DNA of 64,000 nucleotides from Artemia franciscana (GCF_032884065.1 NC_088880.1:28919298-28983297), one strand, 5' to 3'. Counted from the stretch's first letter, positions 34,168 through 45,529 are shown. Notes: generated by a model from the letters alone, not told the origin. Numbers and translations: made by a program.

Positions 34168-35807
34168 TTCTGCTCATGGAAACAACGTTGTCATATCTAG
34201 TTTTCATGCTGATTCATCCAATGAACAGGCTCGAACAGGCATTCATCCAATGAAACAGCTTATAAGTTGTACCTGTTTCCTGACAATCTATCTTTGATTA
34301 GCCTGACAATTTATCTTTTATTATCTTGACAATTTATCTTAATTTATCTTTGTTCTTTTGTTAATTTTTTGTACAGTTTTCCTTCACATAGAAATAACTT
34401 TGTCATATTCAGTTTCCATGCTAATTCATCTTATGAGCAGGCTCGGGAAGCAGCCTATGAGTTGTATCTATTTCCTGACAATTTATCTTTTATTATCTTC
34501 TATTATCCTGACAACTTATCTTAATTTTTTTTTTTTTTTTTTGTTCAATTTTTTTTACAGTTTTCCTTCGCATGGAAACAACGTTGTAATATCTAGTTTT
34601 CATGCTGATCCATCTAATGAATAGGCTAGGGAAGCAGCCTATAAGTTGTACCTATTTCCCGGCAATTTATCTTTTATTATCCTGACAATTTAACTTAATT
34701 TATCTTTGTTCTTTTGTTCAATTTCTTTTACAGTTCTCCTTCACAAGGAAATAACGTTGTCATAATCTAGTTTTCATGCTGATTCATCTAATGAATAGGC
34801 TCGGGAAGAAGCCTGTAAGTTGTACATATATTCATACAATTTATCTTTTATTATCCTGACAATTTATCTTAATTTATTTTTTTCTTTTGTTCAATTGTTT
34901 TTACAGTTTTCCTTCGCATGGAAACAACGTTGTAATATCTAGTTTTCATGCTGATCCATCTAATGAATAGGCTAGGGAAGCAGCCTATAAGTTGTACCTA
35001 TTTCCCGGCAATTTATCTTTTATTATCCTGACAATTTAACTTAATTTATCTTTGTTCTTTTGTTCAATTTCTTTTACAGTTCTCCTTCACAAGGAAATAA
35101 CATTGTCATAATCTAGTTTTCATGCTGATTCATCTAATGAATAGGCTCGGGAAGAAGCCTGTAAGTTGTACATATGTCCCTACAATTTATCTTTTATTAT
35201 TTTTTATTATCCTGACAATTTATCTTAATTTATCTTTGTTCTCTTGTTCATTTTTTTTTTACAGTTTTCCTTTACATGGAAACAGCGTTGTCATATCTAG
35301 TTTCCATGCTGATTCTTCTAATGAACAGGCTCGAGAAGCAGCCTATAAGTTGTACCTATTTCCCAACAATTTATCTTTTATTATCTTTTATTATCCTGAC
35401 AATTTAACTTAATTTATCTTTGTTCTTTTGTTTAATTTGTTTATAATTTTCCTTCAAATGGAAACAACGTTGTCATATCTAGTTTTCGTGCTGATTCATC
35501 CAATGAACAGGCTCGGGAAGCAACCTGTAAGTTGTACCTATTGCGCGACAATTTATCTTTTATTCTTTTTTATTATCCTGACAATTTATCTTAATTTATC
35601 TTTGTTCTTTTGTTCAATTTTTTCAAAGTTTTCCTTCACATGGAAACAACGTTGTTTTATCTAGTTGTCATGCTGATTCATATAACGAATAGGTTCGGGA
35701 AGCAGCCTATAAGTTGTATCTATTTCTCGACAATTTATCTTTTAATTATCTTTTATTATCCTGACAATTTATCTTTGCTCTTTTGTTCATTTTTTTTTTT
35801 TTTACAG
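34168..35807 (+). repeat. tandem array of nine partial copies of a MIPEP exon with its acceptor
   Basis: Each 173-185-bp unit contains an intron pyrimidine tract, an acceptor and about the first 105 bases of the exon at 35808-35996. It then switches at CCTGACAA into AATTTATCTT intron sequence. Exon-like starts lie near 34168 (truncated), 34377, 34561, 34734, 34907, 35080, 35265, 35447 and 35629. Copies at 34377, 34561, 34734, 34907, 35080 and 35265 keep TACAG. The copy at 35447 has TTATAA and so no acceptor, and 35629 has CAAAG. Copies at 34561, 34907 and 35629 carry GAATAG, an in-frame stop, where the real exon has GAACAA. The copies at 34734 and 35080 have one extra base and stop early. The pair at 34561/34734 recurs at 34907/35080 with an exact 346-bp offset. 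None codes for the second half of the exon. Confidence 0.93.
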
Positions 35808-35996
35808 TTTTCCTTCACATGGAAACAACGTTGTCATATCTAGTTTTCATGCTGATTCATCTAATGAACAAGCTCGGGAAGCAGCCTATAAGTTGTACCT
35901 ATATCCTGACAAAAGTCAAGAAGAAATTTTAGACGAACTCTTGCTTGCAAGATATGAGCTGGTAAATTTGTGTGGCTATCCTACTTTTGCTGACAG
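35808..35996 (+). CDS. MIPEP: MIPEP, internal exon c
   Basis: This exon follows a long T tract and TTTACAG. Its first T completes the asparagine codon left by the exon at 26559. It reads FPSHGNNVVISSFHADSSNE and REAAYKLYLYPDKSQEEIL, then LLARYELVNLCGYPTFAD, matching the MIPEP segments DHIIIDGLHAE, REAAYKIFLYPN and LVGYSTFSH. The 189 bases end with AG of an arginine codon before GTTTGT, and the next exon supplies G. Only this last member of the exon-derived array includes the second half of the exon and a matching donor phase, so it is the functional one. Confidence 0.94.
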
Positions 35997-37160
35997 GTTT
36001 GTTTCTATAAATGGATTCATAAACGAATGATCGTTATAGCGGCTGAAAAAAAGAAATTAACTTATAAAAAAATCTTATTTATAAATAAAGGTTAAAAAAG
36101 GTATAAAACATAAAGCTATAAATAAAAGCTGTAAAAATGTGAAGGTATAAATAAAAGCATAAAAATGAATGTATAAGAAACAGTATATAGGTCCTCAACT
36201 CAGGGAAATTTAGGGGAAGGGATTTTTCTAAAATCTAGGGGGTACTTTTGTTTTATCTGTTTTTCTATTTCATCTATTTAAAAAAAAAAAGGTATTCTTC
36301 AATGAAAATACGAAAACGATGTTTCAAAATCTAGGGGGAAGAAGCAAAGTTATTTAAGGAGCAATCCCCCCTCACATGCCTGAAAGACATTAATAAAGGT
36401 AAAGATATACCATCCTTTGTGGTCATAAATCGCGAAAAGTGGTTCTATTATAAACTTGGAAAATGTAGTTTTTCTACATACTTTTAGTTCCACCTTGAAA
36501 ATAGCATCTTTGCTAGACGTTAAATAGGTGCTGTGGCAACTATCTAATCAATGGCACAGCTCCGATTTTAAAATAGGGGATAAGAAAAATTTCCCAGAAG
36601 AGAGTCTGAAGCAGGGATTTAGGCGCGGTTGGCGTAGGGACTTGGGGCTATCTTCCTGAAATCCTAGATTTCCTCGAATTAATTGGTACTTTTGATTTGA
36701 ATTGTCAAATAAATTTATTTGATTAGTGAGCCCCCGGAAATTTTTCAGTTACTGCCCCCCCCCCCCGCCACGTGAAAATAAAAATCTTTTGTAAATGTCT
36801 GTAAATTATTTCATTCTTTAACCCCCCCCCCCCCTCCCGAAGAGGAAAATATGCGTGTAAAATTCTGAGTTACGAAACGAAATAATTCTGTTTCTTCTCA
36901 TTGTTTTCCTATTTCCTCCCACTACCTGAGGAACAGTTGATTATGAAAAAACAACACTCAAAATAAACAATAAGTACTAAAGTAAGAACAAAAATTAAAT
37001 CACACCCTATTCAAACTCCCTGATATCCTTTCTATTTCAGCAAATAACGAAATGCCTCCAATTGTCCCTAAATCCCTTAATTTTTCCATAAATACAGTAT
37101 CCCCATTTCTGAGGGGGATCTGATCTTCATTTATATAGTTTGAAAAAAAACGGACAAGGA
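35997..37160. other. intron sequence without a recognised element
   Basis: AT-rich, with poly-C tracts at 36755-36766 (12) and 36822-36834 (13) and a recurring AAAATCTAGGGGG phrase (36227-36239, 36325-36337). No gene. Confidence 0.45.
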
Positions 37161-37164
37161 CCCT

Positions 37165-37167
<3 letters not shown>

Positions 37168-37233
<66 letters not shown>
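37168..37233. repeat. (AT)n microsatellite
   Basis: About 65 bp of uninterrupted alternating AT. Confidence 0.97.
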
Positions 37234-37235
<2 letters not shown>

Positions 37236-37561
37236 GATATTCTTTAAAACTATGGCCAAGTTAAAGTTGTTTCCAAATGTACAGTGGTACCATTTTACAG
37301 AAATGTAGTGGGGGACATGGATTTTTTATGCAAATGCAGAAAAGGTACTTTTAAAAATGAAGGGGGGGTATTTCCCCTTTTTTCTTAACGAAAAAAGGCC
37401 AACCGAGAAATTTTTTTCCTAAATCTAGTAGGGTGTGATTTCCATCTGTATACTGTTTTAGTGAGCATGTGAGAAAGCTAAATTTAAGAAAGGCTAAACC
37501 TAAATTTGAAGCTATCCTTCCCCCTCCCCCTGACAAAATTGTCACTTAAAGCTTCAACTTA

Positions 37562-37760
37562 ATCCCAGCCGTTAGTCAAAACAGGGTAGACCTATTATAG
37601 CTTTAATTTACATTATATAATACAAGCATAATAACTATCTTATAGTTATTATGGATTGCTTATGGATGAAATTTTAGGGATTGTATATAATAATCCCAGC
37701 TGTTAGTCAAAACAGTATAGACCTATTAAGACTCTAATTTAAATTATATTATAATCATAA
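37562..37760. repeat. two-copy direct repeat, ~130-bp offset
   Basis: AATCCCAGCCGTTAGTCAAA at 37562 recurs as AATCCCAGCTGTTAGTCAAA near 37692, each followed by AC-AG-TAGACCTATTA and a TTTAAATTA-type tail. Non-coding. Confidence 0.7.
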
Positions 37761-37957
37761 CCACAAGCATCATAACTATAGTTTTTGCGTAACCATAAAA
37801 TATACTTAATTATAACTACTAAAAAGAAAGGTACCTTCTCCCTTTAATCGAATCCGTTAATCATCTGCACGCGTAAAATCGTACTTTATCGGTTTGGTCT
37901 CCATAAATGCAACTTTTATCCAAAAATTAATGCTTAAAACTGAAAAATGCTTTATAT

Positions 37958-38018
37958 CCAGATCAACCCATGACCTTGAAATCGGGACTCTAATGTTCTA
38001 CTGTCTAAGCCAGCCGTA
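37958..38018 (-). repeat. tRNA-like relic, probably a tRNA-derived SINE or tRNA pseudogene
   Basis: Minus strand: TGGCTTAGACAG fits the pol III A box. About 45 bases on, GGTCATGGGTTGATCTGG resembles a B box (GGTTCGAnTCC) with one base missing. The distance between the boxes is that of a tRNA. I could not fold a clean acceptor stem, so it is not called as a tRNA gene. Confidence 0.4.
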
Positions 38019-38091
38019 CTTTATGGCTTTCTCCATCAATATATAATAATAGGTATATGGTCAATATAAAGTAAGTATGTATGTTATTGTG

Positions 38092-38117
38092 TTGCGGAGC
38101 AACACCACTGCTTTCGT

Positions 38118-38149
<32 letters not shown>

Positions 38150-39350
38150 CACCGTGATCAGCGACCTGTAGCTCCGAAGTGGTAAGAGTTAAAAATTTGA
38201 GATTTTTCAGAGGGAAGGGAAACGTGAAACAGAGTAAAAAAGTTCCAGAGAAGTTCCTAAAATTTCTAACAGTTTTCCATAAAAAAAATAAAACCGTTTT
38301 TTTCTTAGAAACTCTGCGTTCGATGTTTGGCGTCAAGTTAAGACGACCCTAGCTTCGGAAATAAACTTGTTAGAAATACAGTTATGCTGAACTCATGTAG
38401 AACTTTCATTTGTCTCTTCGAGAACCGGAGCACAAAATTCCGTAGCTCTTACAGATTTCCCGGAAATAATTCCGGAAAAGTCCATCTCGTTCCGATTTTT
38501 TTTGGAATTTTCTCAAATTTTCGATTTTGATGTTTCTTATATTTTTATCGAGTAGTGCTATGAAAAGTATGCAAGAAGAAGTGAAGTGTTCTATATACCA
38601 AGTTGCTTCGTTCTCTAAGAAATAATTTCCGAAGTTCCAACGTTCTAGAGGTAACTTCTGTTCTGGACCAGCTAGAATTTTTTTTCCAACGTGGTTCGAC
38701 AGGTCTCGATCTCCTAACAACTGGAGCTTACAATAGTTTCTCCGAAATAGAATTCCTTCTTTGGGTTTTTCTATTTGGAAGTTTTGTCATGCCCTCGGGG
38801 CAATTTAAATTTTTTGGTGAATTTGGTTTGTTTTATATTTTCCTAGCTTAGACCATCAAAAGTTAAGCAGAAAACAATAAGACGTTATTTCCGTATCTCT
38901 TTCAGATTTTCCGGAAATAATTCCCGAAATGTGCGTCTCGAAACATAATACTTCGAATTGGCGTCAAGTTAAGACGGCCCTAGTTTCGGAAGTAAACGTT
39001 TTAGAGACAAAATAATTATGAACTCATATAGAACTTTTATTGATGTTTTCGAGAACTGAAGCATGAAATTCCGTAGCTCTTACAGATTTCCCGGAAATAA
39101 TTCCGGAAAAGTCAATCTCGTTCCGATTTTTTGGAATTTTCTTAAATTTTCGATTTTGATGTCTATTTTATTTTTATAACGTGAAATGAATTAAAAAGTT
39201 CCTCAGAAAGATGCTTCAAGATAACAATCGAAGCCGCATTAGAAAAATGTCCTCTGAAGGACATAATGGAGACTGTTGCTCCGCAACTGTGCCCTAAGGA
39301 ACAGGGCACAGTTGCTGCAACACTTCCCGTTGCACAGGCAACGGAGGTCT
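38092..39350. repeat. ~1.25-kb repeat element with TGTTGCGGAGCAACA ends
   Basis: The left end is GTGTTGCGGAGCAACACC (itself palindromic). The right end has CTGTTGCTCCGCAAC followed by a GTGCCCTaaggaaCAGGGCAC hairpin and TTGCTGCAACACTTCCCGTTG. Inside, two ~260-bp direct repeats occur (about 38318-38580 and 38955-39190). They share GGCGTCAAGTTAAGACG, CCGTAGCTCTTACAGATTTC and CGGAAATAATTCCGGAAAAG, and are separated by ~370 bp. A 30-T run follows the left end. The frame at 38603-38851 shows no known protein pattern. It looks like a non-autonomous foldback-type transposable element. Confidence 0.65.
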
Positions 39351-39789
39351 AGTTTTGTAATATAAATCAAATAATAAAATAAAAACAATACAAAATAGAC
39401 TTATTTTAATATATGTATTAAATGTATGGTTCCCATACACGGATTCTCTCTTCCCTTACCGACATTATCTATTATATAATATATTATGATGAGTATAAAT
39501 CCTGAAAGTTTTTGTTGACTCTACAAATGGTAAATTTATTAATTTTTCGCGTCATTCAAATGCTGCTAGGATGCTGAAATTTCCTTAATTTGTCAAAAAG
39601 GAGAAAACTCGCGAAAATAAAGAGGGGGTCTTTTGATGAAAATTACACCATTAAATTAAACGCATATGATAATCTAGAACAGAAGTTTCAGTCCTATTTA
39701 AATGTAAAACTATAAAATCAACGTGTCTTTATATGTTATTTGAAAAATAGACTACTTGCAGTACATTTGGATTAATTTATTAAAAACAA
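39351..39789. other. no recognisable gene
   Basis: AT-rich DNA between the foldback-like element and the satellite array, no supported feature. Confidence 0.4.
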
Positions 39790-42117
39790 ATTTTTTACGA
39801 TTCTGATAAGTTGCCGCCTATGAGAAGGGATAAAGTGTACCAACAATAGGTTGTGGCAATTACAGCGTCACTTCAATTATAATGGTCACATAATCGTCAA
39901 TAGCCTGATTATAGGTTAGATTAATTTATTATATGCACTATTTAAAACTGATAAAAAACAAAAATTAATTATTGTAACACTTGGTTGCTGCAATTATAAC
40001 GGCCAAATACTAGGTAACGATCACTTCAGTTGTATTGATCCCATAATTGTCAAAACCTCCATTATAGATAATATTAATTATAATGCTAGCAAAAATTAAA
40101 ACTGATTGAAAACAAATTTTAATTGCAGCAACACATGGCTGCTGCAATTATAACGGTCAAATACTTGGTAACAATCACATGATCGTCAAAATACATAAGA
40201 ACATAAAGTATGAGAAGACATAAAGTATACTGACACTTGGCTGCTGCAAACTAGCAAAAATTAAAACTGATTAAAAACAAAAATTAATTATTGTAACACT
40301 TGGTTGCTGCAATTATAACGGCCAAATACTAGGTAACGATCACTTCAGTTGTATTGATCCCATAATTGTCAAAACCTCCATTATAGATAATATTAATTAT
40401 AATGCTAGCAAAAATTAAAACTGATTGAAAACAAATTTTAATTGCAGCAACACATGGCTGCTGCAATTATAACGGTCAAATACTTGGTAACAATCACATG
40501 ATCGTCAAAATACATAAGAACATAAAGTATGAGAAGACATAAAGTATACTGACACTTGGCTGCTGCAAACTAGCAAAAATTAAAACTGATTAAAAACAAA
40601 AATTAATTGCCGCAACAATTGGTTGCTACAGTTATAACAGTCAAATACTAGGTAACGGTCACATGATCGTCAAAACATAAAGACATAAAGTATGAGAAGA
40701 CATAAAGTATACTGACACTTGGCTGCTGCAAACTAGCAAAATTAAAAATTGATTAAAAACAAAAATTAATTGCCGCAACAATTCGTTGCTACAGTTTTAA
40801 CAGTCAAATACTAGGTAACGGTCACATGATCGTCAAAACATAAAGACATAAAGTATGAGAAGACATAAAGTGTACTGACACTTGGTTGCTACAACTATGA
40901 CGCCCAAATACTAAATAACGGTTACTTCAGTTGCAACGGTCCCATAATCGTCAAAACCTAAGATTATAGATTAGATTAATTTATTACAAGCAAAAATTAA
41001 AACTAATAGGATAAGTAGTCGCCAACGAGAAGATATAAAGTATATGACACTAGGTTGCTACTATTATACCGACCAAATACCAGGCAACGGTCACTTCCAT
41101 TATAACGGTCCCATGATCGTCAAAACACTCGATTACAGATGAGATAAATTTAATACGAACAAAATTTTAACTGAAAATTTAATTTGTAATGTCACTGTAA
41201 ACGATTATCGAACTGCGTTCAGGTGCTTGCGACTATTTCCAGCGACTATATTAAATGTTTCGAACGCTCTTATGCGTCAACACGGCTGTGTTTCTTTTTT
41301 ATGTTTCGTATCAAAGCCAGTGTTGCCAATGAGGGCCAATTTCACGAGATTCATCGTTAAGTGAAAACCCCCCAAACTTCCCCTTGCCATATTCTAATAC
41401 TGCAGTTTAATGCCTTTCTTTTCTTTTTCAAGGATGATCAAATTGTTTTTGATCATAATTGCTGTATTAGTCACAGCCTAGCCAAGAATAATTCAGTAAG
41501 AAGTATTCAGATTTAGAAAAAAAAAACTGCAAAAAAATCTCGGGAGCAGATGCAAACACCCCTCACCTCATTCCCCCATCGACGTCACTAACCAGAGACA
41601 ATTTTCAATCCAGATCTCTTAACAAAATGACAGTTTCCAACTTTACAAGAATCTGAGCGTCAGATATTATATTAACTTATTACAAGCAAAAGTTCAAACT
41701 AATACGATAAATAGTCTCCAATGAGAAGACGTCAAATATACTGACACTTGGTTGCCCAAATTAAAATGGCCAAATACAAGGTAGCGGTCATTTCAATTGT
41801 AACGGTGACATGGTCGTCTAAACACCAATTATAGACTAGATAAATTTAATTAACAAAAATTTGGACAAAAAATTATAACTAATATGGTTTTTAGTTGCCA
41901 ATGAGAAGGTACAAAAGTACCGACACTAGGTGGCTACAACTATAACGGCTAAATATTATGTAAATGTCACTTCATTTGTAACGGTCACATAGTCGTAGAA
42001 ACCCCTGATTGTAGATTAAATAATGTATGACAAACAAAAATCGCAACTGTTATGATAAGTAGTCGGCTATAAGCAACATAGAATGTACCAACACTACGCG
42101 GCAGTAATTATAAGGAC
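39790..42117. repeat. satellite-like tandem array (direct part)
   Basis: Degenerate units share 'gagaagacataaagtatac', 'tgacacttggttgctgcaa', 'ttataacggccaaatactag', 'gtaacggtcacttcagttg', 'cccataatcgtcaaaac' and 'aaaaattaaaactgat'. A 319-bp stretch (39963-40281) is repeated without visible difference at 40282-40600. A shorter ~163-bp unit then repeats (40601-40763 and from 40764). A distinct ~490-bp segment (41205-41690) interrupts the array. No coding capacity. Confidence 0.9.
41205..41690. repeat. ~490-bp repeat inside the satellite array (copy 1)
   Basis: This shares AGGTGCTTGCGACTATTTC, GCAGTTTAATG, ACGAGATTCATCGTT and AACAAAATGACA-type blocks with 43425-43580 plus 45530-45975. The second copy has been split by a LINE insertion. 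Non-coding. Confidence 0.75.
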
Positions 42118-42180
42118 CATCGTGCGTAGCTATGTTTGCCTCAGGCGGCTTGGTGCTGTGGTGAATTATTATTAGTAGTA
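42118..42180 (+). mobile_element. LINE 3' end (copy A family), ~60 bp
   Basis: GTGCGTAGCTATGTTTGCCT and CAGGCGGCTTGGTGCTG followed by TTATTATTAGTAGTAGTA is the 3' terminus of the LINE at 20047, inserted in the satellite array. Extreme 5' truncation is typical of target-primed reverse transcription. Confidence 0.8.
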
Positions 42181-42654
42181 GTATATAATATACAATGGTC
42201 GCTTGACCTACAGTAGTCATATAATCGTCAAAACACCCAATTATAGATTATGAAAAGAGAAATCACCAATGCAACAGCACAAACACAAAAAAAAAGAAAG
42301 AAAAAAAAAAAAGAGAGAGAGACAGAAGGAGAAAAGGAAGACTGTATTAGTGATTAATATAGACCAGCACTTGAATGAGGCCTTAACCCTACTCATCCAT
42401 ACAATCACATAGGTCAAACAGCATAGCCATACACAATCAACCATAACGAATAATCCATGGACAGGCAGTCATGTCGTCAATAAGTATAAGTCGTCATTTA
42501 CCAAACAATAGCAAAAATAAAAAAGACAAATAATTCAGAGGCAACAACCCAACACAAGGGCTCATCAGGAGAATACACTGGCCTATATAGGGTTTCGCCA
42601 CAAATTTCGCCAACATACCGCCTAGTATCCGTATGTCTTATGTCTCTCGCCAAC
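42181..42654. other. short satellite remnant and purine-rich stretch, no gene
   Basis: 42184-42240 is satellite-like. 42280-42335 is a purine-rich A/G tract. The rest has no supported feature. Confidence 0.4.
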
Positions 42655-43135
42655 AATATTAGAAACAAAAATTACAACTAATATGATAAGTAGTCGCCTA
42701 TGAGAAGACATAAATGAACTGCTACTAGGCGGCAACGATCAGTGACCGGTTTATTTGTAATTGACCCTTTATCTACTATTTGGTCGATATAATTATAGCC
42801 GCCTAGTATCCGTATGCCTTATGTCTTTTCATTGGTGACTACTTTTCATAATAGCCATAATTTTTGTTTTTAATAAATAAATCTGACTATAATCGGTTGT
42901 TTTTACGATTATGGGATCGTTACAATTGAAGTTACCGTTGCCTAGTATTTGGTTGTTATAATTACAGTGACCTAGTATCATTATACTTTATGCCTTCTCA
43001 TTGGCGACTACTTATCATATTAGTTATAATTTGTGTTTTTAATAAATTAATCTAATCTATAACTGGGTCTTCAACGATTTTGGGACCGGTATAACTGAAG
43101 CGACCGTTATGTTGCCGCCTAGCTATAGATGCTGC
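42655..43135. repeat. satellite units, including inverted ones
   Basis: The units at 42655-42745 are in the same orientation as the main array. From about 42790 the same blocks appear reverse-complemented (CTTATGTCTTTTCATTGG, TTATGCCTTCTCATTGGCGA, CGATTATGGGATCGTTACA, TAGTATTTGGTTG). The array therefore changes direction near 42.75 kb. Confidence 0.8.
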
Positions 43136-43424
43136 TTGATCTATGCAAACCAAAATTAACATGCATGCATATGGAATTCTTTTTCATAATAAATTAAATT
43201 CCCCATTTTTCTGCGTAAACAGTCCAACTTGTTTCTTTGGAAATTTTGTAATGTAGATATTGCAGTTAAAAAGCTATGCGCCATGCGCCATAAAGCTAAT
43301 TGCGCCATATGTCTCGCTTATAACTCTTGGAGTATAGGCACTGAGTATAAAGTATATGGAGTATAAGTATACAGACTATTAAGGTTTACTACAGCCGAGC
43401 ATACATTAAATTTTTTGACTATAT

Positions 43425-43580
43425 TTGAATTTGTAATATTACTATAAATGATTGCCGAACTCTGCTTAGGTGCTTGCGACTATTTCAAGTGACTATGTTG
43501 AGTGTTTCGACCGCTGGTGCGCATCAATTTTTATATTAATTTCATATTAGTTAAATATTTTTTATTCGTTGTTTGTTTAT
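43425..43580. repeat. ~490-bp repeat, left half of copy 2
   Basis: AGGTGCTTGCGACTATTTC and CGAACTCTGCTTAGG match 41210-41290. The rest of this copy resumes at 45530 after the LINE. Confidence 0.7.
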
Positions 43581-43585
43581 ATATT

Positions 43586-45490
43586 ACTACTACTACTAAT
43601 AACAAGTCACTACATTCTCAAGCCGCCTAGGCCCAACACAGCTACGCACGCTCCTCATCCATCCTAGTCTAGTCAAAACCTCCCTCTTTACACCCTCCAA
43701 GGTTCCAGTTTTTCTAAAATCTTGCTTTATGACATTATCCCACCCCAACCGTGAACGACCTGCTCTGTTTTTAGCCCTAGACAGTTGGCCCAAAAGGACA
43801 ATCTTCGGTAACATGTCGTCATTCAGCCACAGAACGTGCCCAAGCCATCTCAACCTTTCTCTCATTATAGCCCTAGAAAGTGGGATTGAATCGCGCTCTT
43901 GGTACAGTCTACTGTTTGAAATAAGGTCAGTCACCCGGGTTATCCAGAACAATCCGAAGGCAATTTCTCTGGAAAACTTCTAGAAATCTTCATCCGCTTT
44001 TCGCAGTGCCCATACTTAACGTATTTGTCTGGTATACCATACAAGGATAAGACCTTCACTATAGCTCTTCTATCAACAGAATCAAATGCTTGCTCATAAT
44101 CTATAAAACTGAGTACCAAAGGTGTTTGATAGCTCAGGCACTTTTCAGTTATTAACATAAGAGTGAAAATTTGGTCGACACATCCTCTACCCTTTATAAA
44201 ACTGCACTTTTCTTCCCTCATCACTTTGTATACAGCATCGCTCAGTCTAAAAAGTATCATATTACTGAGTAATTTGCTATCTACAGAGACAAGGCTAATG
44301 CCTCAATAAGTACCACTCTCACTCTCATCAACTTTCTTATAGAGTGGTTTAATTATGGTTTTCCTAAAATCTCTAGGTGCTTCCCCTTTTTCAAAAATCA
44401 TGTTCATAATCTTCAGTAACCCATTTCTAACCGCAGAGCCACCATATATAAGAAACTTATTTACGACACTAGCAGCACCTGTAACCTTATTGTTTTTTAA
44501 CCCTTGTAGTAGTGTCACTAATTCTTCCTCAAAAAACAAATCTTCCTTCATATCCAAGGTATCACAAACTATTTCATTTTCCTTTGTATCTTTTCCTGCA
44601 ACTTTGTCTCGGTTTAGCACATTCTCAAAATCTTCTGCCCATCTCTCTTAAACTCATTCCTTATCACTAAGTGTGGCCCCGTTCCTATCTTTAACTGGGA
44701 CAAGTACAGATTGACTGCTCTCTCTCAATTTATTAACATGACAGTAAATTATTTTACTATTATGTCGTCTAGCTGCATCTTCCAGATCCTCGGCAATTTT
44801 ATACATGGCCTCCACTTCACATCTCTTTAGTTCTTATTTTAATGCTTTATCCACTTTCTTGACATTCCCCTTGTTTTCACACGATCTGTCACTCAGATAG
44901 CTCTTCTACAAGCCCCTTCTGCTCCATTAAACCTAAAGCTTTTCACTAGCATCCCTAGCTTCGTTCCTAACTTTCTTCTCTGAGACACCATCAGCAACTT
45001 CACGAATTGTTTTCCTAAAATTATCCTTCCATCTTTTACATTGTCAAATTTTAAACTTTCCAGTTTAGTATTCAACTGTTCCTAGGAAAGTTTCTCTCAA
45101 ATTCTCATCCTGGAGTCTACCCACATCATAACCGCTCAGGATTTAGTAACCCTTCCGAAATTCCAGCTTTAAATTAACCCTAGACACTACTAGATGGTGA
45201 TCTTTACTTTTAACATCAATAATAGAACTCATATACACCCTAGTATATTCTATTGATTCTGCCAGTCTTCAGTTTACAATAACATCATAAATAAAGTTTG
45301 CTGTGTTACCATCACGTGAATAACACGTTAACTTATGGGTCATTTTATGAGCAAACACTATCTTGGTTATAACTAGATTCTTATGCCTACAAAATTGCAG
45401 CAGTCTGTATTCATTACTGTTTTCCTTTCCCTGGATACCATATATCCCTATTTCTACCGATGTGGACGTTAAAATCTCCTAATAGAAATT
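43586..45490 (-). pseudogene. non-LTR retrotransposon (copy B): endonuclease part, linker, RT; deleted and frameshifted
   Basis: Same family as the LINE at 20047. Minus strand from about 45490: endonuclease-domain remnants (GIYGIQGKENSNEYRLLQFC, KDHHLVVSRVNLKLEF), then a linker. The RT N-terminus (NRDKVAGKD..., IMNMIFEKGEAPRDFRKTII) is at 44620-44303 and the palm (FIDYEQAFDSVDRRAIVKV) at 44260-44010. A ~600-bp deletion near 44010 removes GVKQG and YADD. The C-terminus (DLISNSRLYQE, ERLRWLGHVL, LGWMRSVRSCV) runs to 43596. It shows that the family encoded an apurinic-type endonuclease upstream of RT. It inserted into copy 2 of the ~490-bp repeat. Confidence 0.88.
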
Positions 45491-45529
45491 AGTTATATTA
45501 ACTACATTATGAAATATATTAATCATTAT

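Noticed and set aside
34358-35843. ORFs of 77-96 codons in the exon-derived array as independent genes
   Set aside because: They run from the exon-like part into intron-derived sequence and reflect the tandem repeat only.
37958-38018. Functional tRNA gene
   Set aside because: Only A- and B-box-like words are present. No clean cloverleaf or acceptor stem could be formed, so it is kept as a relic.
42241-42444. 67-codon minus-strand ORF rich in L, F, S and C
   Set aside because: It is the translation of a purine-rich low-complexity tract.
42560-42600. CTGATGAG with a nearby CGAAAC on the minus strand, suggesting a hammerhead ribozyme
   Set aside because: The flanking bases do not pair into a stem II in either the standard or a permuted order. 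An 8-mer is expected by chance at this scale.
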